Shown: one piece after another, positions 22,602 through 31,717 of the stretch
How positions within the stretch are numbered: position 1 is the stretch's first letter
Layout of the letters: every line of letters starts with the position of its first letter
From: CAWJTV01 sp963845695
GTDB lineage: Bacteria; Planctomycetota; Planctomycetia; Isosphaerales; Isosphaeraceae
Direction: 5' to 3'
Length of the DNA stretch: 64,000 nt
Assembly: GCA_963845695.1 (NCBI GenBank)
Contig: CAWJTQ010000019.1
Span: 1-64,000, forward strand
The notes under the pieces: model-generated
The model's input: only the letters and a program-made list of their open reading frames with translations
Told to the model about the DNA's origin: nothing
Databases searched by the model: none
Made by a program: the position numbers and the translations under genes

Positions 22602-23452
22602 GGCTCGTCCTCCCCCTCCGCCGGGAGGTCCAGTTGCCTTTGATACAGATGTATCCCCACTATGCCGGTGCGGTTGCTGGCGAGATACAGGGCCCTCTCC
22701 GTGATGAGTCGAATCAATGCCGTCTGAGTGTTCGAGTTCACATGCCAATCGTTGGGGATGGATCGTACGACCTCCTCAACGAATTGTCGAGGGACCTGGG
22801 CGAGCTCGTCGAGGGCTTGGTGGAACGCATCGCCGTCGAGCCTGGATGCGAACGCGGGGAACAGGCCATAGACGTCGGGGTCCCTGATCCGATCCAGATC
22901 GGCGATTCGGGGCGCGAGGTCTCGTCCACAATTGAAGGCATGCGTATGGTCCATGGCCTTCAGGAGCAGGTAACCCTCGGGTGCCTCCTCGCTGAGGAAA
23001 ACGTTGTTGTAGTTAGGATTGCGCCGGCGATTTGGCGCGTAACGGTCGCAGTTGAGGACCCAGGTGTCGAAGACGACCAGCCGGCTGATGTCCTTGGGAT
23101 TGATCAGGCGGTTGAGCTGATTGGCCTTGCCGCTCCAGGGTTCGCCCAATTCCGCCCGCGTGATGAATGCGGGACCCGCCGTGGCCTGCCCACCCCGGAA
23201 GAACGGGATTTCGTCCAGATCGGTGAGTTCGATCAGCGCGAAATCGAAGGTCGGCAACTTGAACCATTTCGCCAGGTGGGTCGCCACCCACTCGCAGGCC
23301 AGACAGTGCTCGCCGCCCGGATTACCCATCGCCTTGAGGTATCCCTCGCCGACGTCCCTTAGGACGAGAACCGCTCCCGCACCCGTGTCGAAATTACGGA
23401 TGAACCGAAGGATCTCCCTGGGTTGCCAGCCGGGAGCGGGGAAGTCCGTCAT
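22598..23452 (-). CDS. HipA-like Ser/Thr kinase
   Basis: Motifs fit the HipA C-terminal kinase fold: 'YLKAMGNPGGEHCLACEWVA' (nucleotide-binding region), 'NRLINPKDISRLVVFDTWVL' and 'NCDRYAPNRRRNPNYNNVFL' (catalytic Asp with metal-binding Asn), then 'KAMDHTHAFNCGRDLAP' as the DFG-equivalent. The start ATG overlaps the natural HsdS stop (ATGA), and the gene's stop overlaps the DUF3037 start. HipA-type kinases phosphorylate translation factors in toxin-antitoxin systems. No HipB-type DNA-binding antitoxin is adjacent, so here DUF3037 may be the modulator. That assignment is inference. Confidence 0.8.
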   Translation of the reverse strand: MTDFPAPGWQPREILRFIRNFDTGAGAVLVLRDVGEGYLKAMGNPGGEHCLACEWVATHLAKWFKLPTFDFALIELTDLDEIPFFRGGQATAGPAFITRAELGEPWSGKANQLNRLINPKDISRLVVFDTWVLNCDRYAPNRRRNPNYNNVFLSEEAPEGYLLLKAMDHTHAFNCGRDLAPRIADLDRIRDPDVYGLFPAFASRLDGDAFHQALDELAQVPRQFVEEVVRSIPNDWHVNSNTQTALIRLITERALYLASNRTGIVGIHLYQRQLDLPAEGEDEP

Positions 23453-24428
23453 CGTCCCCCCTGAAATGCCTCTTCGAGAATGGCGGGCAGCAGGGCATCA
23501 AGTTCTTTGGCAGACCGCTGCTGCAAGTGGTCCAATTCCGCGATCCGCCTCTCAACTCGGGGTAGATGCACCTTTCGGGCTGCCCATTGTAGATCGCGGC
23601 ATGCCCTACCAGGTCTGGTGTATTGCTACGTGTGATGAGCGGATCCCCATTCTTCAGCCAATAGTGGGCATCGGGATCGGTGGCTTCCGACGTCCACTTA
23701 TAATGGTCTGGGCGGTACTGATAACCGGTAACCGCCCCGAGAGACAAGATGGGGATCTCGCTATCCAAGCCATCGCATCGTGCTGACCAACCGTTGCGTG
23801 GTTTATCCAGTAGCACGTCACCCAGGTGTCCGTTGAGTGGTATCTCTTCCAAGATTCGGGAGATTGAGGAGGCCCCGAATTGTCGGGTCTGCTCCTGAGC
23901 AGCATGTCGAAGCCTCTTCGCCCCAATGAGTCTCGCTGCCAGTTCATCGATCCGGGCCACCAGCCACTGCTGCTCGTCCAGTGGGGGGAGCGGGATGGCG
24001 TGTTTCAGGAATTGTTCCGGCTGGATTCGCCGTCGGCGATCGCCCATGCCCGTGCTCAGCCTTGCGACTTCCTCCCACACACTGGGCGTCCTGAAATAGG
24101 CGGCAAGATACTCCGGAAGGAGCCGGCCTCGATCGCACTCGAGCATTGGGTTTTCATTGGAAACGAAGCAACCGTTGAACTCTTTCGTAACAAGTCCGTA
24201 GGCCCCCTCGAAGGCGAAAAGGCGGCTGTAGATGAACCGTCCCTCTTGGGCCCGGCAGAGGGTCTTGGCGCTCGTCGCGGCTCCCGAGATCGGCGGCTTG
24301 GAGAACAGCCCACGCCCGAAGCTGTAGATCCCGAAGTTCGGGTACGATTGGTTGACACGCACCGGCTGGCTATCGACAACCTGGCGCAGCACTTCGCTCA
24401 GCGCCACCAGGGGCCATTTGTGCCTCAC
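23394..24428 (-). CDS. hsdS: Type I restriction specificity subunit (HsdS), probably internally deleted
   Basis: The GTG at 24428 follows GGGAGGACTCGCC. The first half is a target-recognition domain plus conserved region: 'YSFGRGLFSKPPISG', 'RFIYSRLFAFEGAYGLVTKE', 'IPLPPLDEQQWLVARIDELA'. A second recognition domain begins ('GDPLITRSNTPDLVGHAAIY') but breaks off after 'CIYP'. In another frame the DNA then gives only the very end of an HsdS, 'ERRIAELDHLQQRSAKELDA' to 'LEEAFQGGR', whose TGA (at 23449) overlaps the kinase ATG. About 60 residues seem to be missing. HsdS directs methylation and cleavage to a bipartite DNA site; this copy is probably not functional as sequenced. Confidence 0.75.
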   Translation of the reverse strand: MRHKWPLVALSEVLRQVVDSQPVRVNQSYPNFGIYSFGRGLFSKPPISGAATSAKTLCRAQEGRFIYSRLFAFEGAYGLVTKEFNGCFVSNENPMLECDRGRLLPEYLAAYFRTPSVWEEVARLSTGMGDRRRRIQPEQFLKHAIPLPPLDEQQWLVARIDELAARLIGAKRLRHAAQEQTRQFGASSISRILEEIPLNGHLGDVLLDKPRNGWSARCDGLDSEIPILSLGAVTGYQYRPDHYKWTSEATDPDAHYWLKNGDPLITRSNTPDLVGHAAIYNGQPERCIYPELRGGSRNWTTCSSGLPKNLMPCCPPFSKRHFRGDDDGLPRSRLATQGDPSVHP

Positions 24429-24762
24429 GGCGAGTCCTCCCGCCCCGAAGGAGCCGCAACAATCAAGCCCAGGGCGACGCCCTGAGCTGCTATGTTCCGG
24501 CTCCTTCGCGGCAAGAACCAGAGGGTTTTCCGACTCGACGACGATGCGACCGTCTCCGTTTCGCTGGAGTTTTCCAGACGCCGTTTGGAATTTCTCCAGC
24601 GGTGAGGATCGCGCAGACACTGTCCGCGCAATCGAGCCTTTCCGAACGGATGGGAGGCCTTTGGGCTCCCAATCTGCGATGTACGTCGTGTCCCGAGTAA
24701 GGACCTCATCCAGCGGCCCCTTTGGCCAGGCGCGACCCATGAAGGCAGCTCCTTCGGGCTGA
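24429..24762 (-). pseudogene. Possible fragment of an earlier HsdS start
   Basis: The HsdS frame is open upstream to an ATG at 24740, 22 bases after the PIN gene. Its first residues, 'KGPLDEVLTRDTTYIADWEP', resemble an HsdS N-terminus. The following 75 residues have no recognisable content before the better start at 24428. It may be the fused remains of another specificity gene. Confidence 0.35.
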
Positions 24763-25155
24763 TCAAACGACCTCGACCGCGAGGCCCGTGAAGCGAGTCA
24801 GTTGGACATCGTTGGTCAGGAACGCCGTGCAACCACTCTCGACGGCGGCGGCCAGGTGAAGGGCGTCGGGCGTCTTGAAATTGTACGACGCGCGGATCAC
24901 GGCCGCACGGCGAAAGACGGCGCCCGTGAAGTCCACAAATTCGTCGACTCGGGCGTCGAAGAACATGTCGAAGTCGCCCACCCTGGCGGTGTCCCCGTTC
25001 CTCAGCGGTACCACCAGGCATTCGAGCCGCGCCAGTTCGCTGGACACCAGTGCGACACTCGAAGCGGCCAACCGAGCGTCGACGCTTGTCGCGAACGGCA
25101 TCATCCCCTCGATATGGTAGATGATCGGAGCTGAGTCAAGGTACAGGCGCGTCAT
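24763..25155 (-). CDS. PIN-domain toxin (VapC-like)
   Basis: The first acidic residue is in 'MTRLYLDSAPIIYHIEG', a second in 'SSELARLECLVVPLRNGDTA', and the third and fourth in 'KTPDALHLAAAVESGC' and 'FLTNDVQLTRF'. These are the four conserved acids of PIN RNases. At 130 residues it has normal VapC length. Its start overlaps the upstream antitoxin gene (ATGA). It lies inside the former hsdM-hsdS operon, which suggests co-transcription with the restriction genes. The likely activity is Mg-dependent RNA cleavage, held in check by the adjacent small protein. Confidence 0.85.
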   Translation of the reverse strand: MTRLYLDSAPIIYHIEGMMPFATSVDARLAASSVALVSSELARLECLVVPLRNGDTARVGDFDMFFDARVDEFVDFTGAVFRRAAVIRASYNFKTPDALHLAAAVESGCTAFLTNDVQLTRFTGLAVEVV

Positions 25156-25403
25156 GCATCGTCCCAGCTCTCCCGCTCGGCCCGCAGGGAGGCGTCCACT
25201 TCTTCCCGGGTGCGCGGGACGTGGCCACGTTCCGCTTGCCGCTCCTGCAACCAGGTTAAGAACTCCTTATGCGACATCTTCCGCGCGATCTCGGGCATCT
25301 CGACGATCACGCGGACCTTGCCGCTGGAGACCGGGATCGGTTCGTCCAGGCGGACCGTGCGCGAATCCGTCAACGAACCCGTCACAACATAGGCCGGTTG
25401 CAT
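25152..25403 (-). CDS. Antitoxin of the PIN pair
   Basis: This 83-residue protein starts 'MQPAYVVTGSLTDSRTVRLD' and continues 'EPIPVSSGKVRVIVE'. The N-terminal part resembles the small beta domain of PIN-associated antitoxins, and the acidic C-terminus (RTREEVDASLRAERESWDDA) would wrap the toxin. It overlaps the toxin start by four bases and lies only 10 bases after the HsdM stop. A DNA-binding function and self-repression of the operon are expected for such antitoxins but not shown by a clear motif here. Confidence 0.7.
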   Translation of the reverse strand: MQPAYVVTGSLTDSRTVRLDEPIPVSSGKVRVIVEMPEIARKMSHKEFLTWLQERQAERGHVPRTREEVDASLRAERESWDDA

Positions 25404-25413
25404 GATCCACCTC

Positions 25414-25803
25414 TCACTCCGGTGCCTTCAGCAGAGCTCGAATCTCCTCCATGATACTCAGGATGCGCCGTTCTTTCTCGATAATACTCTCAACCAGTTG
25501 CTCGGGAGGCAGGTGCTCGAAGTCGTCCTTGGCGTGCGGATTCTTGCGATCAAGGTTGAAGATGGGCCAGTAGATCGCGTCGGCCTTGGCTTGTTCCGAC
25601 CGGGCCAGATCTTGCTGGGTCTTCTCGGCCTCGATATGTCCGTCACGTTCGCGGTTGAGGCGCTGGATTTCCTTGCGTACCTCGGCCTTGGTGGCAAAGA
25701 GGGGTCTTGGCGATTCCTGCAAATTTTGAATCCGGGTGGCGATGTCCTTGGCCGCCTTGGCGTGCGACCGGGCCGATTCCTCGGCCTTGTGCGTGCCGGG
25801 TAA
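25414..25803 (-). pseudogene. hsdM: C-terminal piece of a type I methyltransferase subunit (HsdM)
   Basis: The open frame runs from the group II intron end (HKAEESARSHAKAAKDIATR) to a stop 10 bases before the antitoxin gene. 'ADAIYWPIFNLDRKNPHAKD' followed by 'FEHLPPEQLVESIIEKERRI' is the usual HsdM end. The methyltransferase core with its NPPF motif is absent; no such sequence occurs on the far side of the intron in this window. The intron therefore either interrupts hsdM next to a large deletion, or the 5' exon lies elsewhere. Confidence 0.65.
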
Positions 25804-25835
25804 GGAGGCGACGTTGCCGCCGCCCCCTCCCCTCA

Positions 25836-25869
25836 GAACTGCCCGTGAGAGTTTCCCCTCAGGCAGCTC
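25836..25869 (-). ncRNA. Group II intron domain V
   Basis: This is a 34-nt hairpin on the minus strand. It begins GAGCTGCC, has the GAAA-type apex in GAGGGGAAACTCTC and closes with GGGCAGTTC. The pairing pattern and length match the catalytic domain V of bacterial group II introns. It starts seven bases after the reverse-transcriptase stop. Domain VI follows (to about 25800). Confidence 0.85.
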
Positions 25870-25875
25870 AAGCCT

Positions 25876-27315
25876 TCACAAACGCCCCTTGCGGGACGCG
25901 GCTGCTTTTGTCCGTCCTTCTGGCACGTGGATCTGCCGATGACCGTTGGCATGCAACAACTCCAAGTTGTCCGCCGTGTCCAGACCGCCGTGGCTGCGCC
26001 AGATCCGATGGTGGATGTGACCGTCTTCCTCTGCGATCCCCAGTGGTTGACCGCACACCAGGCATCGTCCCTCTTGAACCTTCCCTAAGAACTCAATCCG
26101 GCTGCGACCTTTCTGCGTTTGGGCCAGTTGCCAGCCCCATCGTGCTTCCAGGTACAGTTCCCACTCCGGGTCGTAAGGGTTGACGGCGCTACGGATCTTC
26201 ACGTAACGAATGATCTTCACGTTCGCTGCGGTCATCAACGGAATCGGCCAGCCCTGGCCTTTCTGATCCAGCAGCAGTCCCGTGAAGACCCAGTGGCGGT
26301 GACCGTCTTGCCGGAAGTATTTCGTCTTGATCCACTTCCGACTCTTGTTCGGGTGCCGTCGCCGGCACCACCGCCACAACATCTGGAAGATTCGATGAGC
26401 CACGTGGGTAACGGTGCGTTTGCTCGCAGCGTAACGGTGATACATAGTCCAGCCTTGGATCTGTTGATTCAAACGCCGGATCATTTCTCCTGCCGTTTGG
26501 TCGCCCGAGTTCTTGATCGTTTCCCGGATCTTGGTCAAGAATGTCTTGACGTTACGGGCTGACGGCTTGGTCAAGACCGTGCCGCAGCGATAGCGTCGCA
26601 CGGTCTGTCCCAAGAAGTCGAAGCCATGTTCCACATGCGTGATCTGGGTTTTCTCGTGGGAACGTTCTCAGCCACGTTCCTTCAAGAAGTGAGCCACGAG
26701 AGGTTGGACTTGGTCACGGAGAAGTTCCTTGGAAATGCCCGTGATCAAGAAGTCATCCGCATATCGGACCAGGTGGACTTTGTTCTTCCGTTGTTGCGGT
26801 GTGTTGGCGAAACGTTCCGCCAGCAACCGTTGCAGTCCATCCAGGGTCCAGTTCGCCAAGACGGGGGAAATGATCCCGCCCTGAGGTGTTCCCTCCATGG
26901 TGGCGAACCAGGCATGCTTCTCCAGGAAACCCGCTTCCAACCATTGCCGCAGCACTCGGGTGTCCATAGGGACGTGCGTCAACAGCCAGGGGTGGCTGAT
27001 GCGATCAAAGCCGGCTTTGATGTCCCCTTCCAGAATCCATTGGGGACCCTGCCGGTTGCTCACCAAGCGATGGACTCGGTTGAGCACATCGGCACAACGG
27101 CGTTCCAGTCGAAAGCCATCGGAATGGCCGTCGGCTTGCGATTCCGCAATGGGATCGAGTCCCAGCAGATATAATGCTTGCATGGCTCGATCGCGCATGG
27201 TAGGAATCCTGCTTGTCTCCCTTTGTCGGTTAGCCAAGGTTCTCTCGTGACGGAACACCCGAGGGACGTCAGCCCGCTTTCGCGGCAAGGGGATCTCGTC
27301 CGTGGGCGGACTCAC
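25876..27315 (-). pseudogene. Group II intron reverse transcriptase / maturase with HNH endonuclease
   Basis: RT motifs are clear: 'RDRAMQALYLLGLDPIAESQ', 'WILEGDIKAGFDRISHPWLL', 'GTPQGGIISPVLANWTLDGL' and the catalytic 'LVRYADDFLITG'. An in-frame TGA at 26668 follows 'AHFLKERG'. The same frame resumes with 'FDFLGQTVRRYRCGTVLTKP', the maturase X domain ('GWTMYHRYAASKRTVTHVAH') and an HNH domain (CLVCG, HIHHR, DNLELLHANGHRQIH). The first 80-150 residues expected upstream of the 'IPTMRDRA' motif are scrambled or deleted; a lone start, MNEVTPLSPRKGRR, lies at 27437. With a nonsense codon and a damaged N-terminus the protein is presumably inactive. Confidence 0.85.
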
Positions 27316-28030
27316 CCTCTATCCGGTCGACTACCGATCGGCATTGGCTTGTTCCCTCATCCCTCCGCCGCTGTCTCATCAGCGTTCTTTGCAGTTCGCC
27401 TTCCCTTGCGGGGAGACAACGGGGTTACTTCGTTCATCTTCTGGATCACCCGGGAGTTAGGTCGTGCCTATCGGCCGGTGGTGCATCATCCGCGACGGGG
27501 GATTGGCCAGCCCCCAATGCCTGACCACGTACCTTTTGGTCCAAGCCTGACAGCATCTTTGGCTTGTTGATTATCACGGCCTTTATCGGCACTTCACCTG
27601 GGTTGACCATGTCCCGGACTGCTAGGTCCCGACCGCCGTGATGCTGGCAGTCGCCGAGTCAGCTCGCGCGTTCCCGGCCGATCCAACGATCGAGGCTCCA
27701 TGGTCCCCCAGGCTTCGGACCTCGTCGTTGCCGGCGGCGCCCGCTGGGGTAGCAGACCGATGGCGGAACATCGGGTAATGTCAAAAGCCCTCCTGCGCTA
27801 TGCGCATTACAGATCCGTGAAGACGCGACGAGTCACAAGGCCAAGGTAATCGATGGGCGAATCTCAGTCTCTGAGCAACTTCTCCGAGGGGGTTGTCCCA
27901 CCGACCGAACTGCCAGCGACGACGCAATCGGCCCAGAGAAGAGGCCACCGGTACTTCCAAAGCCCGCCCACGGGACGGGCCATTACCCATCGCATCTCGA
28001 CCCACAAGGCATCGAAGATCGTGACCACTC

Positions 28031-28330
28031 TCACTGCTCGTATTCAAGTTCGGTGGCGATCTCGCCTGCACCGCCGTCTACGTAGAACTTTCGAGGGCCA
28101 GTCCCGTCCTCGCCCGACGAGTCCTCGGTCTCGTCGTCCCCCGTTTCGGCTTCTTCTTCAGAGTTCGACCGTCTCGCTGTCTCCAGAGTCCTCGTCATCC
28201 TCTGCCGGTTCGGCGGAGCGAAACCCTCCGTCTTCCTCTCTTGGAGAAGCCGCAACGTCAAGGCGCGCGAGCTCGGGCGCTGAGGGTTGTATGGAAGAGT
28301 CAACGCCTCGATCGAGGGTTGACGGGCACA
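28031..28330 (-). pseudogene. Possible fragment of a type I restriction subunit (HsdR)
   Basis: A minus-strand frame ends with an acidic linker (SNSEEEAETGDDETEDSSGE) and then 'RKFYVDGGAGEIATELEYE' before a stop. A similar 'YVDGG.VEIA..L.YEL' stretch follows an acidic linker in HsdR proteins. No helicase or nuclease motif is present. If correct, this is the remnant of the restriction gene on the other side of the intron; the assignment rests on about 20 residues. Confidence 0.35.
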
Positions 28331-28692
28331 GAGACCCGCCCCACAAGAAGAATCCGGGTCGGCTGGGCGCACGGATCGACCGCCGCCAAACTCGACCATT
28401 CGGGGATCGCCCGATCTTCGAGATCGGCGAGCACGAGGGCCGGCACGACTTCTCCATGGGCTTCGTTGATAGGCAAAGCTTTTCCCAACGCCTGGCCGAT
28501 AGTCCGATGCTGCCCCGCGAGCCGGCTGCGCTGATGGTATTCCATGCCGCTGATGAATCGAGGGTCCCTTGGCCCCGCCGGGTCCTTGGTCTATCCATTT
28601 GTGCATTATCCACCTTTTATTTCACCTGTTCTCAGGCGCCCGGCTCGCGAGCGTTTCCCGCTCGGGACGTGCCCGCGCCCCACCATCGCCAC

Positions 28693-31639
28693 TCATTCGT
28701 GATTCGCTCGATCTACCGGCGAGGCATTCCCCTCACGGAGGATATATCCCTTGTCGGCGCCGAGGTCCCGGAACGAATCGACGCGGCCCGATGGCCAGCG
28801 GACCTCGAGCCGATCGAGCCGGGCCGCGTCGCCCAGGCCGAAGTGCAGCCGGCCATCGCTGGCCGACAGGAAGCTGCCGCCGCCGAGTCGCTGTGCGACC
28901 TGACGCGATCCGCCCGCCTCGACGATCACCCGGGCGCCCACGCCGTCCCGGTTCGAGACCGTCCCCTCCAGCGCGATCGTCACGAAGTGGCCGCCGGTCG
29001 TCTGGTTGTGGAGGTAGACCAGGGGCTCGTTGTCGGTGACCAAAAGGGCGTCGACACGCCCGTCGTTGTCCAGGTCGCCGACGGCCAATCCCCGGCCGAT
29101 GTGAGGGACCAGCAGGGGAGGCCCCGCCCGCGCCGAGACGTCGGTCAACCATCCCCCCGGGCCTCCGAGCAGGAGCTGCACGGGCATGGCATAGGGGACC
29201 TCGGGGCGGTAGTCGTTGACGTGGCCGTTGGCCGTCATGAGGTCGAGCCGGCCGTCGTTGTTCGCGTCGAGGAAGGCGATCCCGAAACCCAGCCGGTCTC
29301 GGCTGGGCGCGGCCAGGCCGACGGCCGCCGTATGGTCGGCGAACTGGCCGCCGCCGAGGTTATGGAAGAACGTGGTGGACTCGTTGAAGAAGTTGGTCAC
29401 GGCCAGGTCAGGCCGGCCGTCACTGTCGAGGTCCCCCGCGGCGACGCCCATCCCGGCCTGGTTGCCTCCCTGCGCATTGCAGGCGACCCCCGCGATCAGG
29501 CCCTGCTCCTCGAAACGGAATCCCCCCTGGTTGCGGAACAGGTAATTGGGCGAGCGGTCGTTGGCGACGAAGAGGTCCATGCGGTTGTCGTCGTCGATGT
29601 CCACAGCGACGACGCCGAAACCCCGGCCGTCGCGGTCGACGATGCCTGCGGAGACGGTCACGTCGACGAATCGTCCCCCGTCGTTGCGGAAGACATGATC
29701 CGGCAGCGCCTCGGAGCTGAGCGGGTCGCAACTGGTGTAAGCTGAGCGGGCCCGGTTCTGGCAGAGCTGAGGGTGGGCGGCATCCCACTTGAGGTAATGG
29801 CAGACGTACAGGTCAAGGTCGCCGTCGTTGTCGAGGTCGGCGAAGGCGGCCGACGTGGGCCAGTCACGATCGCCTCCCAGGCCCGCCGCGTCGGTGACGT
29901 CCTCGAACCGGCCGTCGCCGCGGTTGCGATAGAGGGCGTACGACCGCCATCGGGTGACGAACAGGTCGGACCGGCCGTCGTTGTTGTAATCGCCCACCGT
30001 CACGCCGTGGCCATAGCCCTGGGACGTGGCGGGCAGGCCCGAGGACTCGGTGATGTCCTCGAAGGTGCCGTCCCTGCGATTGCGAAAGAGGCGGTCGCCC
30101 CGACTCGCCGGCCTCGACGAGGGCGGGAATGGGCCGCCTTGCAGGGCATACACGTCGAGCCAGCCGTCACCGTCGCAGTCGATCAGGCCGATCCCGCCGC
30201 TGGAGACTTCCGGCATCTGATGGAGCGGAGACTCCCCGTTGTCGAAGATATGGCTCAGTCGGGCCGGGCCGGCATCGTCCTGGAACCGGATCGGATCGAC
30301 CGTGGCGTCCTGGGCCGCCGATGGGGCGGGCCGAGGGTTGCGAGCGGCCGGGAGCTCGCCCAGCTCAGCGGCGAGCGCATCGGCCAAGGTCTGTCCGGAG
30401 CCGGCGGCGGACATGGTGCGCGACTCGAGTCGGGCCAGGGCGGCCCGGAGATCCTCGCGCGCGCGTTCGGCCTCGAGCGCCACGGTCGCGAAGACCCTGG
30501 CCTCGAATCGGTAACCCAGTTGTTCCGCCAGCCGGGCCAGCTCGGCCGCGTCGCGCATCGGCTGATCGCGGAGGAAGAGTTGCTGATACTTCATCTTGAG
30601 CTGATCGATCTCCGCCTTTTGCCGGCGCAGCTCGGCGGCGCGGGCCGGCTGGCCTTCCCGGACGGCCAGCTCGGCCAGGTGGTCGAGGGCGGCGCCGTCG
30701 GCCGGATCCTCCTCGCGGAGCCGCTCGAGTGCACGCCGCTCGGCAGCGACATCGCCGCGCCGGGCGGCGAACCAGGCCGTCAGCCGGTGGACCTCCGCCG
30801 GGGTCGAACTCGGCGGCCGGCAGGTGCTCCAGGGCCTCGCGGGCTTCGGCGACCCGACCGGTCGCCATGGCCCAGTCCCGCCGCGCTCGCCAGGCCGGGA
30901 CGTCCTCGGGGTGGCGCCGCAGGATCGCCTCGAGCCATCGTGCCGCCTCGTCGAACGCACCCTGACGGATCGCCAGGTTGGCTTTCCCCAGCCGGATCCG
31001 CTCATCATCCGGGGCGAGCCGCTCGGCGCGATCCAGGAAGTCCCGGACCGCCTCGGCCGACGCCATCCCCACGCCCAGGACGATGTGCAGCCGGACCAGC
31101 TCGATCGCCTGGTCGGAGCCGCCCCGACCCGCTTGGTTCAATCCCTCCCAGTTGGCCTTGACCAACCGCCGCGCCTCCTCGGCCCGCCCCTCCTGCCAGT
31201 AGAGCGGTGCCAGGTATCGGCGCAGTTCGTACCCGTCGATCCTGGGATCGCTCAGGGCTTTCGTGAGGAGTTGCTCGGCCTGGGCGAACTGTCCGCGATC
31301 GACCAGGATCGTGGCCCGGCCCACGATCGCCGGAGGCGCGAACCGCGAATCCGCGGGAACCCGGGCCCAGGCCTCCTCGGCGGCTTCGGTCCGGCCTCGT
31401 GCCTTCTCGCACAAACCCAGCAGGTAGCTGGCCTCATCGGAACCGGGCTCCCAGTCCAGCAGCGCGGCCAGGTTCCGCGCGGCGACCCCGTGCCGGCCGG
31501 CCTGGATCTGTTCCCGGATCTCGACCAGGGCCGTCCGATAGCGCCAGGCCCTCAACAACCGCCAACTCCCATAGGTCAACCCTCCGGCGACGACGGCCAG
31601 CACCAGTACCAGTCCCCACTTTCTTGGTCCTTGAGTCAT
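28693..31639 (-). CDS. CRTAC1-type FG-GAP / ASPIC-UnbV protein with N-terminal TPRs (long form C), frameshifted once
   Basis: The ATG at 31639 begins 'MTQGPRKWGLVLVLAVVAGG', a membrane anchor. TPRs fill the first 400 residues ('IREQIQAGRHGVAARNLAAL', 'RLGKANLAIRQGAFDEAARW'). FG-GAP repeats follow ('DCDGDGWLDVYA', 'DYNNDGRSDLFV', 'DLDNDGDLDLYV', 'DIDDDNRMDLFV', 'DLDSDGRPDLAV'), then the ASPIC/UnbV end (RLGGGSFLSASDGRLHFGLG). The frame changes once near 30800. It shares domain order and much sequence with the long forms at 6587 and 38100. Its start is 63 bases after the stop of the short form upstream, so the two are probably co-transcribed. Confidence 0.85.
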
Positions 31640-31655
31640 TGAGTCGTTGAGCTTT

Positions 31656-31717
31656 GTAGGGTGGGTGAAACCCACCAGGATCGGGGCGATTCTTGGTGGG
31701 TGTTACCCACCCTTCGG
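31656..31717. repeat. Inverted repeat GGGTGGGTGAAACCCACC / GGTGGGTGTTACCCACCC
   Basis: Two short palindromes about 25 bases apart, each with a stem of six to eight pairs, also pair with each other. They lie across the end of the short CRTAC1 gene and before the start of the long one. A terminator or attenuator role is possible; it may equally be one of the interspersed repeats. Confidence 0.5.

Larger units (their letters stand above)
25796..27850 (-). mobile_element. Group II intron (retroelement), degenerate
   Basis: The 3' end is well defined by a domain V and a domain VI stem followed by TTACCCGGCAC directly before the HsdM reading frame. The intron-encoded reverse transcriptase lies inside. 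The minus strand from about 27440 to 27850 has no coding pattern and should hold domains I-IV. I could not identify the GTGYG-type 5' end, so the outer boundary is approximate. The ORF is damaged, so the intron is probably not autonomously mobile. Confidence 0.7.

Noticed and set aside
28300..28545. An 81-residue minus-strand ORF beginning MEYHQRSRLAGQHRTIGQAL
   Set aside because: Composition is plausible, but no family is recognised, there is no clear ribosome site, and the region is a junction of decayed genes. Not supported enough to annotate.
27853..29745. A 630-codon open frame on the plus strand opposite the long CRTAC1 gene and intron region
   Set aside because: It is the antisense of a high-GC coding region; the minus strand carries clear FG-GAP and ASPIC/UnbV motifs, and the plus frame has none.
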